The notes beneath the pieces were generated by a model. The model made no database searches. It was not told the DNA's origin and worked only from the letters and a program-made list of their open reading frames with translations. Shown here piece after piece: positions 32,885 to 45,260 of a stretch of DNA of 64,000 nucleotides (position 1 is its first letter; every line of letters begins with the position of its first letter). Source of the DNA: Corythucha ciliata (taxonomy: Eukaryota; Arthropoda; Insecta; Hemiptera; Tingidae); NCBI GenBank assembly GCA_038030265.1, contig CM075937.1, positions 10,106,001-10,170,000 on the forward strand, read 5' to 3'. Both the position numbers and the translations under genes were made by a program.

Positions 32885-35775
32885 TAATTAGTTGAAACGT
32901 TGAAAAATTCGCGGCTAAAAATGAGAGGAACAGTACAATACGCGGCTAAAATGGGGAAACAGCGCAAGCTCACTTCTAAAAATGAGTAAAAGCGATAATA
33001 CGCGGCTCAAATTGAGAAAAAGTGCAAAAACCGCCGGTTTCGGAAGGAAAATTCGACTAAAACCTAGAAAAAGAGTTTATTCATGACTAAAATGATCGAA
33101 AAAAAAAAAAAACAATTGAAAAACTGTTAATTTGACGCTGAAATCGAGAAAAACGTAAATTCACAGCCGAAAAAGAAGAAAAAAGCTCCAGTGAATTCGC
33201 GCCTATTTGGAGGAAGGCGCTTCAATGTATGACTAAAATCGAAGAAAATGCTAATTCTATGCGAAAATTGAGAAAAAAAAATGTATAATTAACAGCTTAA
33301 ATTGAGAAAAATCGTCAATTCGCTAATATATGGAAGAAAAGGTGCTAACTCACGGATAAAATTGAGAAAACACGCTAATTATTTGCAAAAATTGGAGAAA
33401 ACGCTAATTTGAGGCTAAAATTGACAAAAACATTAATTCATGATTAACTAACGGAATTCCGGTGACAATTACGTCTCAAATTGATTGCGAGATAAAACAA
33501 ATTTACTAATAAAACGTGAACAAAATCGCAAATTTTCTGCTAAAATTCAGAAAAACATTAATTCACAGCGGAAATTAAGAAAAAGCGCAAATTTTAACGG
33601 CTGACATCAGGAAAACCCGCTGCTGACTCGTTGGGGGGGGGGGGGCTTTATTCGGCTGAAGTCGAGAAAAAAAGCTCATTCAATTGCTAAATGTGGAAAA
33701 AAAACTGCTAATTTGACGCTGGAGTAGAGAAAAATGCTAATTCGTGGCTAAAATTGAAAAAAAAAAACAAAAAAAAACGCTAATTCAGATTTACAGGAGG
33801 CGATTATGGCTAAAATTAACAAGAAAAAATAATGTAATGAATAAGAAAAGGAACATAGTTGCTATAATTTCACAGCTAAAATTAAGAAAAGCTGTAATTC
33901 GCCGCCAAAATTGAGAAAAAAGCGCTGCTAATGCGACGTTTAAGGGGAAAAAGTAGGCAAAAATCTAGAAAAAGTAGTAGTTCAAAGCTAAAAGGGAAAA
34001 AACGGCTGATTTCGCGGCTGAAATTGAGGAGGCAGGTTTCCAGGATGCAATTTTCAGAAAAATCAAATTAATAAAATGAATGGGACGAGGGGGGATTGCT
34101 AATTCACCGCTGAAATTAGGTGTATTGAATCCAGTGATTCGCGCCGAAAAATGAGGAAAAGCGCTAATTAGCGGCTAAAATTGAGTAAATCGTTAATTCG
34201 TGACCAAAATTGCCGATTGCAAGAGTGCCGAGAAAAATGCGCTGCCGCAATCAACGGATTCTGCGGGGTCAAATTCGACAAAAATCGTGAAAAAGCGCTA
34301 GTTCATGGATAAATGTGGAAAAAACACTGATAATTTGACGCTGAAATCGACAAAACGGCTAATATTTTTAAAAATCGCCGCAGTTGGCCGCTTTTGAAGA
34401 CAATTTCAGCAGAAAACAAGAAACGGCGCAAATTCATGCGCATAAGGTGAAGTTAACTGCTACTTACGGGACGCTGCATCGAGAGACCACTAGGCTCTTT
34501 TCATATAATTTATTCTTATATTAAACAAAATTATAAGTTAATCTTAGGTCTAGCAGCCGCACTTTAGCCCGTGAACAATTATTTATAATATCAGTTGGCA
34601 ACAACTGATAGCAAAAATGGATAAATATGGATTTTCAGGTACATATTACATTCAGGGATTTAGAAATAAATTTCCGATAAAAGTGCTCATTCGAGGCTAA
34701 AATTGAGTAACATTTAAAAATGAAACATTCAAGGTTTATGGTGGCCCTTATAGGGCTAAAACTTGAAAAAACCCGTTAACGCACTGTTTGTACGGGGCAA
34801 GTCAGCCCCGTACAAAACTTCAGGCCTGCAAAACTATGAGGAAAACGGTAGGTAATCCATATCTGAAAAGTGATGACAAATTATTGATAATGCGGGGCAA
34901 ACATTTTTAATAACCGGCTAATTTGCGGCTAATATTGAGAGTATCATTAATTATCGCGGCTTTTAATTACTGAAAACACTAATAAACGGCTAAAAGTAAG
35001 ATAAATTAGCTAGCCCCCAACTAAAAATTAAAAAAATCGCTAATTGGCCAAATCGACAATAAATTCACGCCTGAAATTTGTGAAAATGGCTAATTAGCAG
35101 CTGTAGTTAGGACAAACGCTAATTTATGGCAAACATTTAGAAAAATATTCAATTAAATCGCTGCCAAAACCAAGAAAAATCGCTAGTTCACGAATGAAAT
35201 TGACAAAAATCGCGAATTAGTGGCAGCAATTTGGACAACACTGATTCGCGGATAAAATTAAAAAGAATAGCTAATTGATTCGCGGTTAAAATTGAGAAAA
35301 AAAGCTAATCCGCTACCGGTGAAAGAAACTTCAGCCCTCGCAGATCAAATTGGGAAAAAGCGCTAATTAGCGGATAAAAAAAAATGCGTTAATTACACGG
35401 CCAAGACGGAGAAAATCGCTAATTCGCTGCTAAAATTTAGATAACCGCTAATCTGTGGCTTTTGAAGGCAACTTCAGGGCTAAAACTGTGAAAAAGAGCA
35501 ATGTTTCGTGGGTGACACTGGGAAAAAGTGCGAATTCACCGATAAAGTCTAGAAATATTCGGGAATACAAATTTCAAATAAGGAAAAAAATCGCTAATTC
35601 TCGCCTATAACTGAGGAAAATGTTATAATTCGCTGATAATAATGAACAAAAACGCTGATTCGCGGCTGAAATTAAGGAAAAACGCAAATCCGTTGCCGGT
35701 GAAAGCAACTTCAGGCCTATATGACCGAGAAAATGCGCTTATTCTTAGCTAAACGTGATGGAAAAGAAATAAATC
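32885..35775 (+). repeat. Family A degenerate array, plus orientation (2.9 kb)
   Basis: Many imperfect units (GCTAATTCGTGGCTAAAATT and the like), with C/A/G runs inserted and a 12-bp-arm hairpin at 34787-34816. No coding sequence. Confidence 0.8.
34787..34816. repeat. Perfect 12-bp-arm hairpin
   Basis: TTTGTACGGGGC and GCCCCGTACAAA separated by AAGTCA. The GC-rich stem stands out in AT-rich array DNA. Confidence 0.7.
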
Positions 35776-35779
35776 TATA

Positions 35780-36570
35780 ACTTAAAAATAATGTGTTGAT
35801 TTTCCAAGCTTCTTAGTAGGAAAATAGAATATGTTAGGAGCTTGGCACCGAATTTTTTTTTTTCCACGTGTGGTTTGATCTATAAGTGTGCATAAAACCT
35901 TTAAAATAGGCTCGAATTGCTCTCGAGGGCAACCCCTTCCCCCCTCACCGTTGTAACGCCAGTCTCACAACCTAATTAGCACGCTAGAAAACGCTCGAAA
36001 TCGATTAACCTCACACATCACCTCACATTGTGCGCTCCGAGCACATTCAATTCTCCCGGTCATTTGGGACCAAATATTGTCAACGATGATTTTCGATCTT
36101 TCGTATTAGAAGATTATAATGTGCTAGGAGCTCGGCTTCTTTCAAAAATTATTTCTTCGACGAGCTCCTGGTCTTTTGGGAGCCGAATTATCACATTGGT
36201 TTTTGGTACGAGACAACTCTGCAAAATTGTTTCTGTGGATGAGAAAACCACGTAAAATTAGTTTTTTGATCGATAAAACCCCGCGAAATTAGTTTTTTAA
36301 GCGATACATGATAAAACTCCACGAAATCTTTATGCTCTCGCGGGCGGGGTGCCTTGGTCTTAACCGCGGGGCGCCGCCGGTTGCGTGAGCTTCAGTTTGT
36401 GACTGATAACGCAGCGGCGTAAAGTTTAGGGGGCGGGGCAGGCCATTGCCCCGCCCAACTGGAGTATAGGATGGACAAAATTATTTTTTCGGCCCTTCAC
36501 CACCGTATTTTCGCTGCATTCTCGATAAATGTATCCACCAGAAGTTGTTCCACGGGACAGTCAGTTTTCT
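35780..36570 (+). repeat. Family D-like units and GC-rich spacer
   Basis: Loose units with CGCGAAATTAGTTTTT and AGGAGCTCGGCTTCTTTC words, then a GC-rich section. A strong hairpin GGGCGGGGCA / TGCCCCGCCC lies at 36431-36456. No gene was recognised. Confidence 0.45.
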
Positions 36571-36577
36571 TCTTTGG

Positions 36578-36645
36578 CTGCACTGGTGGACCTGCACCTA
36601 TCGAGGCCCGGGGCGGAAATCTCCAAGAGCCCCCCCCCCCCAATT
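36578..36645 (+). repeat. GC-rich landmark preceding an array (putative element terminus)
   Basis: CACTGGTGGACCTGCACC, TATCGAGGCCCGGGGCGG, AAATCTCCAAGAGCCCC. Aligns with the reverse complement of 3515-3568 and 51347-51412. Confidence 0.5.
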
Positions 36646-37559
36646 TGAGTTGTCTCCACTTTAGCAGCAAATTTCTACATTTTACATGATTTTTTCTACA
36701 TTATAGCACTGTTCTCAGTTTGGGCTGAAAATTAGCGTTTTCTTACGTACCTAGTTTCCTCAACAATAGCCGCAAAATATCAGGTTTTTCCGAATTTTGG
36801 CCAAAAATCGCATTTTTTTGTTCACCATGCGCTATGAATTTAGCGATTTTTCTCAGCCACAAATCAGCAGTATTTTACCTATAGAGCCAAAAATTAGCGC
36901 TTGTTTTCAATTTTAGCCTCAAAGTTGCCTTTAGATGCCGCGAGTAGGCTTATTTTCAATTTTTGATGCAAATTGAAAATTTTCACAATTTTTGCCACGA
37001 ATTAGTGATTTTCCTGAATTTTTGCCGCGAGTAATCGCGTTTTTAATTTTAGCAGCGTAGTAGCGTTTCTAACACGTGAATTCGCGAATTTTCTCAATTT
37101 TAGCCACGAATTGGCGTTTTTCGCATTTTTAGCTGCAAATTGACAATTTTTTTCATTTTCAATAGCAAATTAGCATTTTTTGTTACATTTTAGCACAGCG
37201 TTAGCAATTTTTTGTTGATCAGCGTTTCTTCTCAGTTCAAGCAACTTCATAGCCCCCATGAATTAGCCGTTTTTCTCAATTTTAGCCACGCAGTCGCCTT
37301 CAGAAGGCACGAAGGCGAGTATTCAAGTTGGAAAGCCGCGAACTGGCACTTTTTCTCAATTTTAGCACCGCGTTAGCGCTTCTAGCCCGAATTCGCGAAT
37401 TTTCTCATTTTTAGCCACGAATTGGCGCGGTTTCTGCAATTTTAGCCGCAGATTAGCCATTTTTAGGTCCGAATTAGCATTTCTTCTCGGAGAGTTTTTA
37501 GAGAAAGAGAGTTCAACATTTTGACCGCGCTAATTAGTAATTTTTTCAATTTTAGCCGC

Positions 37560-37629
<70 letters not shown>

Positions 37630-38245
37630 TATTTTAGCCCCGCATTAGCAATTTTCTTTACTTTTTATTATGAATTAGCGCTGTTTTTCATTTTGAGCCT
37701 TGAAGCTCCCAGAATCTACGGATTTCAATTTACTCAATTTTAGCTGTTAAATAGCGGTTTCTGATACTTTTGCAGTGAATTAACATCTATTCTCTTTTTT
37801 ATATGTGAATCGTGCGATACATGCTAATTTGTATATGGAATTTCAGTTATGAATTTGCCATTTTTACCCCATTCTAACCCTAATTGCCGTTGTTTTTGTC
37901 ATGTAAATTAGTAGCGTGTTTTCTCTATTTTAGTCGCGGGCTGAGCTCAAAACCTACACTTAAGCGTTTATTTACACATTGTGTCCATAGAATGGCCTTC
38001 ATATATCGCGCGTAAGTATATCAGCGATTTTTTTCACAATTTTGGTCTGGAACCTGGATCGTGAGACCACGAATCAGCGCTTTCTCGCAGTTATAACCGC
38101 GAATATTAGCGCTTTTTTCATCCTTTTTGCCGCGTCAGTAAGTTGCACATTGACGATCAGCGGTGTGCTCAAGGACCTAACGAAACAGGGAACGGTGTAT
38201 TTTCTCCGTTTTAGCCACGAATTTTCTAAAATTTGAGTCACCAGA
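36646..38245 (-). repeat. Family A degenerate array, minus orientation
   Basis: Imperfect reverse-oriented units interrupted by a 68-nt T run at 37561-37628. It follows the landmark at 36578. Another GC-rich segment (about 38460-38510) may be the far end of the same element. Confidence 0.75.
37561..37628 (+). repeat. Homopolymer of 68 T
   Basis: An uninterrupted run within a family A unit (after TTTTAGCCGCG). Long homopolymers are prone to assembly error, so the length is uncertain. Confidence 0.9.
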
Positions 38246-38405
38246 AGCTCTCTCGGGGGTTCAATTGAATATTGAGCTCACAGTCTTCGCTGATATCACT
38301 TGTTGCAACGTTAGGAGAGGCTGAAATTCATTGAAAGGAGCCAAATCGCTGTTCAACCGTTTTTCACATGACGTACATGATGTACCTATATTATTGTAAG
38401 TATGC

Positions 38406-38448
38406 GTTCTATATTCATGGATGTAGGCTACATCCATGAATATAGAAC
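38406..38448. repeat. 43-bp perfect palindrome
   Basis: Two 21-bp arms, GTTCTATATTCATGGATG... at 38406-38426 and its exact reverse complement at 38428-38448, around a single G. It lies about 15 bp before a GC-rich putative element end. Confidence 0.9.
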
Positions 38449-38459
38449 CTAAAAATTCA

Positions 38460-39150
38460 GGGGCTGATATTGGGCCCGGGCGGTCCGTCCCCCACACCAC
38501 TACCACAGTTTGACTGGGCGATTCTTTGTCTGAATTGACACATTTTTGGGCGTGATTGAACGTTTTTAGGGCCGAATGGTCAGTTTGAGCGGCAAAATTA
38601 CCAGTATTTAACCAAATAACGGATTCTGTGACAATAAATCGGCTGGTGGGCATGGCCCATGTGGTTTTCGGGCATAAAATGTCAACTTTTTCAGCTAAAT
38701 GATTAGTTTTAGGGGCTGAGTTGGCCATATTTGACCATTTCCGTTATTAGATAGAGTCTACTATAGTGCCTGTGCCAGGTAATGATTTTAAAGCGTCGGT
38801 AATAGCGTCAACATTGCGGTTTCTGGGCTGAAATAGTTTCACGATTTATAGCAACGCCAATCAAGTTAAAGGGGCTAAATTTCCCGTTTTATTCTTGAAC
38901 AGCCAGTCAATTCTAGGGAGAAATAAAAGTAATAGTTAAGGGAGGGGGGTTATCCCTCCAAGTCAGTTCTATACAGAGTCCCTTTTCTGCAACTCGATTT
39001 TGACGATTTCAAAAACAGATATTCATTTTTAATCCATTACTTATATTTATGAAAATCTTACGATGATCTGAGAGGGGCGCCACGCCCAGGGGGCGCGGGG
39101 AAGGTTTGGACACCCACCCCTCCTGGGCCAGTCCACCACTGTGTTCTCGG
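38460..39150. repeat. Degenerate family B-like units and GC-rich ends
   Basis: Words such as GGCCGAATGGTCAGTTTGAG resemble family B. At 39065-39146 a GC-rich segment reads, on the minus strand, CAGTGGTGGACTGGCCCAGG, a form typical of transposon ends. The 155-codon minus frame (38261-38728) is built from these units. Confidence 0.4.
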
Positions 39151-41205
39151 ATGATGAGACCCCCCGCGAAATTGGTTTTTGGAATGAGACGATTTATCTC
39201 TGTTACGGTAACATAAATATTCCCAACTTATCTCGTTTGAACTTTTTTTTTCTAGGCAAAGAGAAAATACTGAATATGCCAAAGTTTCTCTCCTGACATC
39301 ACGTCGCGTGAGAACGACAAGTGAAGAAATAACCCTCCTCGCCCAGAGTTGTTTTTTAGTGAGGAGAGGGTTAGCAAAGGGAGGACTATTGATCTGAGAA
39401 AGTCAAATCCTAGAAGCTCGTGGGATATGATCTTCATGAAAACTGGGTTTTCTTCTCCTTATTCATTTTGGTGGTTCGAACCCCCTAGATTATTGAACGT
39501 TTACGGCGGTTTCATGAAGATAGCGTGAAAATTGATCCATTATTTGCGATAACTTTTGTTGTTGCTTTTAAGAAAACTTGGAGAATGTGTTGGTGATGAG
39601 GACAAAAAATGTCAAGCCACCCCCCCCCCCGCACTTACGCTGTTGTCTTGATTAATGAGGTTTCACGTGTGGTTGGTTCATTTGTTTAGTCTTTGCGTGC
39701 ACGATGACAATTCACCGAAAGAATGAAAAAAAAAAAAAAAACATTCATTCGGATTAATTAACAGAGGCTTTCCCTCCTGCCCTTCTGCAGTGTTCACGCT
39801 ACTAATTTACAAGTGTGATTACCACGGAAGACCAAAGCAACAGTGGGAGGGCGAAGAGGGGGTTGTCCACGTTGTTAAACATCGTCAGCTGAGAGAGGAT
39901 GCAAAGGGCCATTGCTCTCATTGTGATGAATATAAAATGACGTGAAGAATGAAAAAAAAAAAAAAAAAGTGTAAGCAAACCTCATTACACAAAGTCAACC
40001 CCCAAGCCACGGCAAACAAAACAAAGTTTTCTTGTTAAGTAAACTTTAAGGGCGATCTATATTTGTTGGAATTCGCTTTTTTACTCGCGCTATTTTTTAA
40101 CGAAGAGTGACAGGAAGATATAAATTTCCAAAGTCTTTCCCGTTTTCAGTTATCGAGGAAGACGTTCAATCTCAGAAATGACAGTTAATAGATTCTCCAA
40201 TAATATTAAATTCGTTTACATTGGCGTCCCATCCTTTAAAACCCAGGTGTCTCCCTCCTCCCTCAAATTCAAATATCTCTAATTAATACCGGTGTCATCC
40301 GCCCACTTAATTCATTACCCCAGACCCGACCCCCACACTATGTCCACACGCCTCAATCACTTTCCACGAAACCCGGTCTTTTTCCAGCTTCCTGTTCGGG
40401 TCCCGCAATTAAATTAGCAAATTATTCATCACAATTTTTTTTTTTTCTATCCTCCTCTTTCATAGTCCCTCGAGGGTGAGAAATGCGGAGCGTGTAGCAT
40501 AGGTGATGCTTTGTTTCGTCGTATACTCGTTTAAAAACAAAATAAGCTCATCTTGCTAATTAATTTTTTTTCTGTGTTCTCCCTGTTAAGAGTTGTTAGA
40601 CGGGTTCGGGGGGGGGGGTGAGAGGGTAAAGTTAATTATTTCATAATTCCAGCTACGGAAAGTCGGGAGGCTTTTTTTTTTTTTTGTATAAAAAATAAGG
40701 AAGAAATGATGCGCACAATTTATCATAGTCACGGCACATCTTGACATTGTTAGAAATATCAATAGGAGCGTGTAGTTCAGGGAGGAGGGGGGAGAAGGGA
40801 AGGAAATCCATTCGTCACAGCGTGATAAATGAGATTGAATTTTGTAAACTTCGTGAACGAGTTATTATGCTCGGTGTTGGACGGTTATTTGAGTCTTTGA
40901 AGCGGTAGATTTTTTTCCGGGAGGGTGGGGGAATCACGAAAGTATCAGTGCACAACACCTTGGGCACCTGTACGTTTACATTCACACGCCTTTTCAAGCC
41001 AATAAATCCCAATTCTACTCGATTATCGCTCTGTACCGTCTGAAAATGTCGGGAATCTTATCGTTTTCGCTTAGATACATACTTGGTTCCGTTACATTCG
41101 GTTAGTTTTCCCATAATTTTCTGACAGATACTGTCGAATTTGCTCCAGTAACTGACAAAATAGCGTGAAAATGCTTTTGGATTCCAAACATCGATATCGT
41201 ACATC
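39151..41205. other. No gene recognised
   Basis: AT-rich, with several C, G, A and T runs. No protein-like frame or repeat array was seen. Confidence 0.45.
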
Positions 41206-41755
41206 GTTTGATCTTCTCTGTAGTCTGACTTTTGCTGTGGTTGGACCAAATTTATCAGGTTGGACACTTGCTGTGGTTGGATCTGTGCTGTGATTGGATA
41301 TTGGTCGTGGTTTGACCTTTGCTGTGGTTGGACATTTACAGTGATTGGACTTTTGTAGTCGTTGAGCCTTGCTATAGTTGGTCGTGGTTGGGACATTTGT
41401 GGTTGGAGATTCTAATTGTGGTTAGAGCTTTTCGTGGTTGGTCGTTTGCTGTGGTTCGACCTTTGCTGTGGTTGGACCTTTTCTGTGGTTGAACATGTTG
41501 CTGTGGTTGGAATTTTGTTGGGGTTTTAACCTTTGATGATGTGGTTTGTCCTTTGCGGTGATTGGACCGTGGCTGTGGTTGGATCTTTGCTGTGAATGGA
41601 CCTTTGCAGTGGTTGGCCCTTTGCTGTGGTTATGACTTTTGCTGTGGTTTGACTTTTGTTGTGGTTGGACCTTTGCTGTGGTTTGACATTTTTTGTCGTG
41701 GTTTGACCGTTGCCGTGGTTTGACCTTTGTTTTGGTAGGACCTTTGCTGTGCTTC
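41206..41755 (-). repeat. 17-bp minisatellite, minus orientation
   Basis: Units are the reverse complement of GGTCCAACCACAGCAAA, fairly degenerate. Because 17 is not a multiple of 3, frames repeat every 51 bp and give the same 17-residue word in every frame. A non-repeat tail at 41060-41200 continues one of these minus frames to 41058. Confidence 0.9.
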
Positions 41756-42061
41756 GTCCAACCAAGCAAAGGCCCAACTGCAGCAAAAAAGTCCAACCAC
41801 AGAAAAAGTCTAAACACATCAAAAAGGACCAGCCAAAGCAAAGGACCAACCGCAAAAATTGCTCGACCACAACAATTGCCCAACGACAACAATGGCCCAA
41901 CCACATCAAAAAGGTCCAACCACAGCAAAGATCTGACGGTTGCCGAGGTCCAAAAACAGCACAGGCCTAACCGCAGCAAAATGGTCCAACCACTGCAAAG
42001 GCCCGTCCATAGCAAAGCTCCAACCGCAGCAAAGTTCGAACTACAGAAAAGGCCCAACCAC
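41756..42061 (+). repeat. 17-bp minisatellite, plus orientation, after inversion point
   Basis: Orientation reverses at about 41755 with no spacer (GCTGTGCTTCGTCCAACC), so 41206-42061 forms a long imperfect inverted repeat. Confidence 0.9.
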
Positions 42062-42908
42062 GGCGGTCAATTGACAATTTTGACCGATCAATTGACCGGA
42101 AAGAGTTTGACCGGATTTTGACACGGTCAAAATCTACACTACTAAAATGAAGAAAAAGAGCTAATTCACACCTAAAATTGAAACAAAGCGCTAATGTAAG
42201 GCAAAAATTAAGACAAAAAACGAGAACTACACAAAAGACGTGGTGACAACATATCAATTTCGTTAATTTTCAGTTCTGAGTTCTGAGTTCTGAGTTGAGA
42301 GGTTAGCGTACCGAAAGTTTCTGGAACTGTAATGAGAGCGGGTAAATGGGTACCATCGAGGTAGTTTATTTCAACTTTTCCTCATTATCCCGGTCCCCAC
42401 ATTAAGCAGTGAGTCAACGCAGTAAGTAGGACCTCGTAACAATGAGTATCCTGAGTATCTGACAAAATTTGCTACCGCTTTTTCACTAATAGCAATTTCC
42501 ATTCGATACACAACACAAGTGAAGCGCTGCGTCTCCATAAACATATGTTTCAATTTGGAGAGGACGGATGGACAAAATTGCACCACACGAGTGTATTGCA
42601 TTGAATGGAAAACGCCATTAAAAAAATAATGTTTGTATGCAAAATCGTTTCGTTTTCTTTACTAGGTATCACGGATAATTGGAAAAAGTACCAATATCAA
42701 AAAAACTTTTTTTTTCTTTGGCAGATTGATTGACTTTAATTTGTGTAGTTTTCTTCCTGGATGAGTTTGACAGTGGTTGATGCACAAACGCACTTTGCTT
42801 AATCCGAAATGTATCCTAATTTGGCGTGAAAAAGATTTTGACCGAAATTTGACCGGTCAAAATTGTCAAATTCTGGTCAATTGACCGGAAAAAATTTTGC
42901 CGGTCAAA
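42062..42908. mobile_element. Insertion with GGTCAA-rich inverted ends within the 17-bp array
   Basis: The left end (42062-42145) and right end (42835-42908) share inverted sequence. TTGACAATTTTGACCG on the left matches the reverse complement of CGGTCAAAATTGTCAA on the right, and both hold palindromic TCAATTGACCGG. The array resumes on the right in the same orientation. Inside are a few family A units (42140-42230), a triplicated TTCTGAG word (42273-42297) and a 76-codon minus-strand frame (42601-42371) of unknown identity followed by AATAAA. No transposase was recognised. Confidence 0.6.
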
Positions 42909-44625
42909 TGCCCAACACTAGTCCAAACACAGCAAAGGCCAAACCACAGCAAAGGTCCAACCTCAGCAAAGGTCCAACCACAGCAAAGGTCCAACCACAG
43001 CAAACGACCGACCACAGCAAAGGTCCAACCACAGCAAAGGTCCAACCACAGCAAAGAACCAACCACAGCAAAGGTCCAACCACAGCAAGGGTCCAACCAC
43101 AGAAAAGGTCCAATCACAGGAAAGGTCCAACTACAGCAAAGGTCGAACCACAGCAAAAGCCCAACCACAGCAAAAGGGTCCAACCACAGCAATGATCAAA
43201 CCATAGAAAACGTCAAACTACAGAAAAGGTCCAACCACAGCAAAGGCCCAACCACAGCGAAGAACCAACCACTGCAAAAGGGTCCAACCACAGCAAGCGT
43301 CCAACCAGAGAAAAGGTCCAACCACAGCAAGCGTCCAACCACAGAAAAGGTCCAACCACAGCAAAGTTCGAACCACAGCAAATGTCCAACCACAGAAAAG
43401 GTCCAAACACAGCAAAGGCCAAACCACAGCAAAGGCCCAACCACAGCAAAGAACCAACCACAGCAAAGGTCCAACCACAGAAAAGGCCCAACCACAGCAA
43501 AGCTCCAACCGCAGCAATGGTCCAACCACAGCCAAGGTCTAACCACAGCAAAAGTCCAACCACAGCAAAGTTCGAACCACAGCAAATGTCCAACCCCATC
43601 AATATGGTCCAACCACAGCAAAGGTCAAACCACAGCAACGATATAACCACAGCAAGTGTCCAACCACAGCAAAGGTCCAACCACAGCAAAGGTCCAACCA
43701 CAGCAAAGGCCCAACCACAGCAAAGGTCCAACCACAGCAAAGGTCCAACCACAGCAATGGTCCAACCGCAGCAAAGGTCAAACCACAGCAACAATATAAC
43801 CACAGCAAATGTCCAACCCTATCAATATGGTACAACCATAGGAAAGGTCCAACCACAGCAATGGTTCAACTGCAGCAAAGGTCAAACCACAGCAAACGTT
43901 CAGCCACAGAAAAAGTCCAACCACATCAAAAGTTCAGCCACAGCAAAGGTCCAATCACAGGAAAGGTCCAACTACAGCAAAGGTCGAACCACAGCAAAAG
44001 CCCAACCACAGCAAAAGGGTCCAACTACAGCAATGATCAAACCATAGAAAACGTCAAACTACAGAAAAGGTCCAACCACAGCAAAGGCCCAACCACAGCG
44101 AAGAACCAACCACTGCAAAAGGGTCCAACCACAGCAAAGGACCAACCACAGCAAAGGTCCAACCACAGAAAAGGTCCAACCACAGCAAAGCTCCAACCGC
44201 AGCAATGGTCCAACCACAGCCAAGGTCTAACCACAGCAAAAGACCCACCACAGCAAAGTTTCGAACCACAGCAAATGTCCAACCCCATCAATATGGTCCA
44301 ACCACAGCAAAGGTCAAACCACAGCAAAGATATAACCACAGCAAGTGTCCAACCAAAATGGTCCAACCACAGCAAAGGTCCAACCACAGCAATAGTTTAA
44401 CTGCAGCAAAGGTCAAACCACAGCAAACGTTCAGCCACAAAAAAAGTCCAACCACAGCAAAAGTTCAGCCACAGCAAAGGTCCAATTACAGGAAAAGTTC
44501 ATCCTTATCATTATGGTCAAAACACAGTAAACATCCAACAATAGCAAAGATTCAACCACAGCCAAAGTCCAAACACGTCAAAAATCCAACAACAGCAAAG
44601 GTAAGCCACTGTGAAGGTATAACCA
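42909..44625 (+). repeat. 17-bp minisatellite, main block, plus orientation
   Basis: About 100 copies of GGTCCAACCACAGCAAA with point variants. It includes a longer duplication: 43110-43300 and 43950-44140 share the same variant order (GGTCCAATCACAGGAAAGG, then the CATAGAAAACGTCAAAC variant). Open frames of up to 249 codons repeat a 17-residue word containing QPQQRSNHSKGPTTA and are probably not genes. Confidence 0.95.
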
Positions 44626-44739
44626 CAGTGAGGTGCTAAAATCGCGAAATTCGGGTTTTATAATGCTTAACCTATTGAAAAATGAGCCGAACAAGCGTAT
44701 TTTCTGCATTGAATGATCGGACTCTATGAGTTCTCTCGC

Positions 44740-45020
44740 GTAGTTCCTCAACTTCAGCCTCAATTTGAATGCTTTTACTCAATTCCACCGCACGAGTTTG
44801 GCCGCGCGAAATAGTCTTCGCAAAACGCGAGTTATAACGTATTTTCTTAATTTCGGCCTGGTCGTTGAGCCTTGAAGCCGCGAATAGGTGCGTTTTCTCA
44901 TTTTCAGTAGTGAATGAGCGCTATTTCTTAATTTTTGCTACTAAGAAGCCGTTTTTCCTTAATTTTAGCCGCGAATTATTGTCTTGTTTTCAATTTTAGC
45001 CGTCAATTCCACCCAAAATC
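44740..45020 (-). repeat. Family A units, minus orientation
   Basis: About nine degenerate units, e.g. CTTAATTTTAGCCGCGAATT. Confidence 0.65.
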
Positions 45021-45034
45021 AAATTTTCCACAGA

Positions 45035-45260
45035 AAAATGTTGCTTCATGGCTCATATTGAACAAAATAATCACTCATTCACAGCTCAAATTGAGAAAAA
45101 CGCTAATTCAAGTCTAGAAGCGAAAAATCGCATATTTTTCACCTACAATGTGAAAATCGCTCATTATTCGCGGCTAAAATTGAGGAAAAGCGCTAATTCA
45201 CTTGTGAAAATAAGGAAAAACGCTCATTCGCAGCTAAAATTGAGATGAATAGCCATAAAA
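45035..45260 (+). repeat. Family A units, plus orientation
   Basis: The array flips at about 45025 and units such as CGCGGCTAAAATTGAGGAAA follow. The layout matches 25.2-28.7 kb: minus block, plus block, then the GGCTAGCC landmark (45362-45395). Confidence 0.65.

Noticed and set aside
38261..38728. 155-codon minus-strand frame
   Set aside because: Composed of degenerate family B-like units and a palindrome; no independent motif.
42897..44400. Gln/Pro/Ser-rich proteins of up to 249 residues
   Set aside because: Pure translation of the 17-bp minisatellite, which gives the same word in every frame on that strand.
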